DNA of 49,827 bases from an uncultured Alistipes sp. (GTDB taxonomy: Bacteria > Bacteroidota > Bacteroidia > Bacteroidales > Rikenellaceae). Made by a program: the position numbers and the translations under genes. The stretch lies in contig CALUKI010000027.1 of assembly GCA_944321175.1 (NCBI GenBank), positions 1 through 49,827 of the forward strand. Reading direction: 5' to 3'. The notes beneath the pieces were generated by a model. The model saw nothing but the letters and a program-made list of their open reading frames with translations. It was not told the origin of the DNA and ran no database searches. Below, in pieces: positions 48,125-49,827 of this stretch; position 1 is the first letter of the stretch; every line of letters begins with the position of its first letter.

Positions 48125-49827
48125 TCACCCCTTCGGGGTTGAGGTTGTCTCTTGTCCGATTGGCCGGCTCATCCGAATGATTTTCCCATTATATGTAACC
48201 CCCTCAATAATCACGTTGTAATCCGCCGGTGCATCCGAGGTATAGAATTCGATGGTGGCATGGCCTGTCTCATCCAACTCGACCGACGGATTCCAATAGA
48301 GCGTCGTGCGATAGTCCGGGACCATCGAACGACGTGCTTTCTCGGTCTCATACGTCGGAGCATAGAACTCCGCAGGCGTCTGAAATCCCAACGGAGAAGA
48401 GAATCCCACGTCTCGCGCAGGAAGGGTTTGTGTAGCATCATCTAACGCATCACCGTACTTAGTTGTAATCGAGATGATTCCATAACTCTTACCCATATTA
48501 CCCCACAATACCATGTTTCCACCCTCAATTAAATCAACACGATCAACTATATTTAGAGGGTATGATAAGAATAATGGTATTTCATCATAGTCCTCCATAT
48601 AGACAATCGTGCGTTTAGGGTTTTCTTCTGGTGCACCAAATCTCCGCCGATCGTATAATTTTCTGAGTTTGCTATTTAGAATATTCTGGTCTCTGTTTGA
48701 AGCATCATATAATTGACTTTTAATAGATTCCTCTATTATTCCATTCAACATAAATTGAACAGTCTCGCCTCGATATTGAATTGTTGTACCTCTTCTTGTA
48801 ACCCCCGGCATTCGTTCAATAAAATCGAGTATCGTTCCGGCCCCCGACTCCTTGATGTCCTCATCCATCCATGTATGCGATGCCAGACGATGCTCCGGTC
48901 TCTTCGACTCCAGGTGTTTGTGATGAACCACCACAACCGTATCGATCAGGATATTCCGCATGTCGGTCTGACCTCGCTGCTCGATATAGAGCCGCGCTTG
49001 CGCAATGTAGGGTTCGCGAAGCGTCGTGTCCACATAACGCGGCAGCCGCCCTACCTCCGGGAACGAATCGCGCGCGATCTTCACCGTCGCATCCGGCAGC
49101 AACCCCTTCGCAGCCGCAGGTCGCAGCACATACAGCGTGCTGTCCGGAAAATCGAAGCCGTTGAGCGTGAAACGACCCTCCTTGTCGATCCCGGCCAGCT
49201 GTGAATATCGCCACCTCGGCGCGATCATCCGCATCTCGTAGCGGTCCAGCCGTTTTTTCCGGTTCCATAGACCCGCCTTCGTGATACGCCCCTGCAGTTC
49301 CTGTCCGACCTCCAGCGGATAGATCGGGTCCGCGTACTCCTCCCGCATCACGGCCGGCACGTCGTATCGCCGCCAGCCCTGCGTCAGCAGCAGCGCATCC
49401 AAAGCCGTCGTCCGGGCTACCGTCCCCGGGGCAAAGTACCAGTCCGGGGTCTCGATATAGCCCCGCAGGTCGGAGCTCAGCAACAGCGTAGAATAGATAC
49501 TCCCGCTGCGCGGTGCCGGGACAGCCGTGCGGTCCGTAACCGAGATCGACACGTTCCCCGTTGCCGGGGTGCCGTCCGGTTCCGTCGCCGTGACCTCCAG
49601 CCGCACCTTCGTACGCTGTTTCATACTACCCGTAAGTTCGAGGGCCGTCGCCGCCGTCTCATGGCCCCGGTTGAAGACCAGCCGCTCCGACAGGGCATTG
49701 CCCGCCTTGTCCAGCAGCAGGATCTGCAATACCCCGCCCGGAAGTTGGGCACGCTCGAAGATCAACGACGGCAGCGACCTGTTCCAGCGTTCGTAGTAGC
49801 ACAGATTGCCCCGGCAGTGGACCAGCA
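48125..49827 (-). CDS. Outer-membrane plug-domain protein with macroglobulin-like region (3' part)
   Basis: At least 567 residues of a larger protein; the reading frame stays open to the right edge, so the start is outside the window. About 30-200 residues in, LEVTATEPDGTPATGNVSISVTD followed by YSTLLLSSDLRGYIETPDWYF and ALDALLLTQGWRRYDVP match the MG2/Bacteroidota family of periplasmic or surface proteins that end in a TonB plug. The plug follows (TILDFIERMPGV; VQFMLNGI; VDRVDLIEGGNMVLWGNMGKSYGIISITTK), then a short tail with no barrel. The plug segment at about 48431-48815 is only about one third G+C, unlike the rest of the gene. Confidence 0.85.
   Translation of the reverse strand, partial: LVHCRGNLCYYERWNRSLPSLIFERAQLPGGVLQILLLDKAGNALSERLVFNRGHETAATALELTGSMKQRTKVRLEVTATEPDGTPATGNVSISVTDRTAVPAPRSGSIYSTLLLSSDLRGYIETPDWYFAPGTVARTTALDALLLTQGWRRYDVPAVMREEYADPIYPLEVGQELQGRITKAGLWNRKKRLDRYEMRMIAPRWRYSQLAGIDKEGRFTLNGFDFPDSTLYVLRPAAAKGLLPDATVKIARDSFPEVGRLPRYVDTTLREPYIAQARLYIEQRGQTDMRNILIDTVVVVHHKHLESKRPEHRLASHTWMDEDIKESGAGTILDFIERMPGVTRRGTTIQYRGETVQFMLNGIIEESIKSQLYDASNRDQNILNSKLRKLYDRRRFGAPEENPKRTIVYMEDYDEIPLFLSYPLNIVDRVDLIEGGNMVLWGNMGKSYGIISITTKYGDALDDATQTLPARDVGFSSPLGFQTPAEFYAPTYETEKARRSMVPDYRTTLYWNPSVELDETGHATIEFYTSDAPADYNVIIEGVTYNGKIIRMSRPIGQETTSTPKG

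Overview
The window is a chromosomal segment of a high-G+C member of the Bacteroidales, most like Alistipes (Rikenellaceae). The first 120 bases are the 5' end of a 16S rRNA gene on the minus strand whose sequence fits Alistipes, and most promoters have the Bacteroidota form (TTG or TTTG, 19-20 nt, TAnnTTTG). Gene content is typical of a gut Bacteroidota: SusC-like plug domains, BACON-type lipoproteins, a TrpB2 tryptophan synthase, and a DAHP synthase fused to chorismate mutase.

Layout. 1-640: 16S 5' end with three tandem promoters. 1.2-7 kb: secreted subtilase lipoprotein, lspA, tRNA-Leu(CAG), an AraC regulator, a XerC-type recombinase and hpf. 7-11.8 kb: aromatic amino acid block, in which trpB2 and pheA-DAHP synthase/chorismate mutase each follow their own leader peptide and attenuator; a DUF805 protein lies between them. 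12-14.7 kb: a membrane acyltransferase-like protein, a predicted small RNA and manA. 15.2-22.1 kb: a tetR-tolC-hlyD-ABC-ABC-permease-permease efflux operon of the YbhGFSR type. 22.3-27.9 kb: polyprenyl synthase, sugar MFS transporter, acyltransferase and a large secreted protein. 28.2-32.4 kb: two tandem related small-RNA units, then four glycosyltransferase genes in two convergent pairs. 32.5-37.4 kb: FAD oxidoreductase, tRNA-Leu(UAG), a decayed Fic/RhuM-like fragment, a GRP-type sugar transporter and ribokinase. 37.7-45.4 kb: repeat lipoprotein, plug/TonB-C protein, RluD-type pseudouridine synthase, PASTA protein, LptF/G permease and tgt. 45.5-49.8 kb: membrane glycosyltransferase, ECF sigma factor, rsmG, and a truncated plug-domain outer-membrane protein.

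The strongest observations are regulatory. (1) A 20-codon leader with three consecutive Trp codons precedes trpB2, and an 18-codon leader with 6 Phe and 3 Tyr codons precedes pheA. Each has an intrinsic terminator whose 5' arm can pair instead with a strand at, or just after, the leader stop codon: a compact ribosome-mediated attenuator with no separate pause hairpin seen. (2) Two tandem transcription units on the minus strand at 28.2-28.7 kb share promoter and 5' domain but differ in their 3' parts, and each ends at a poly-U terminator: a candidate small-RNA family. (3) Another orphan promoter-terminator pair at 13.4-13.5 kb predicts an RNA of about 115 nt. (4) The two ABC ATPases have complementary defects that leave one canonical and one degenerate ATP site. 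No CRISPR array, insertion sequence or prophage was seen.
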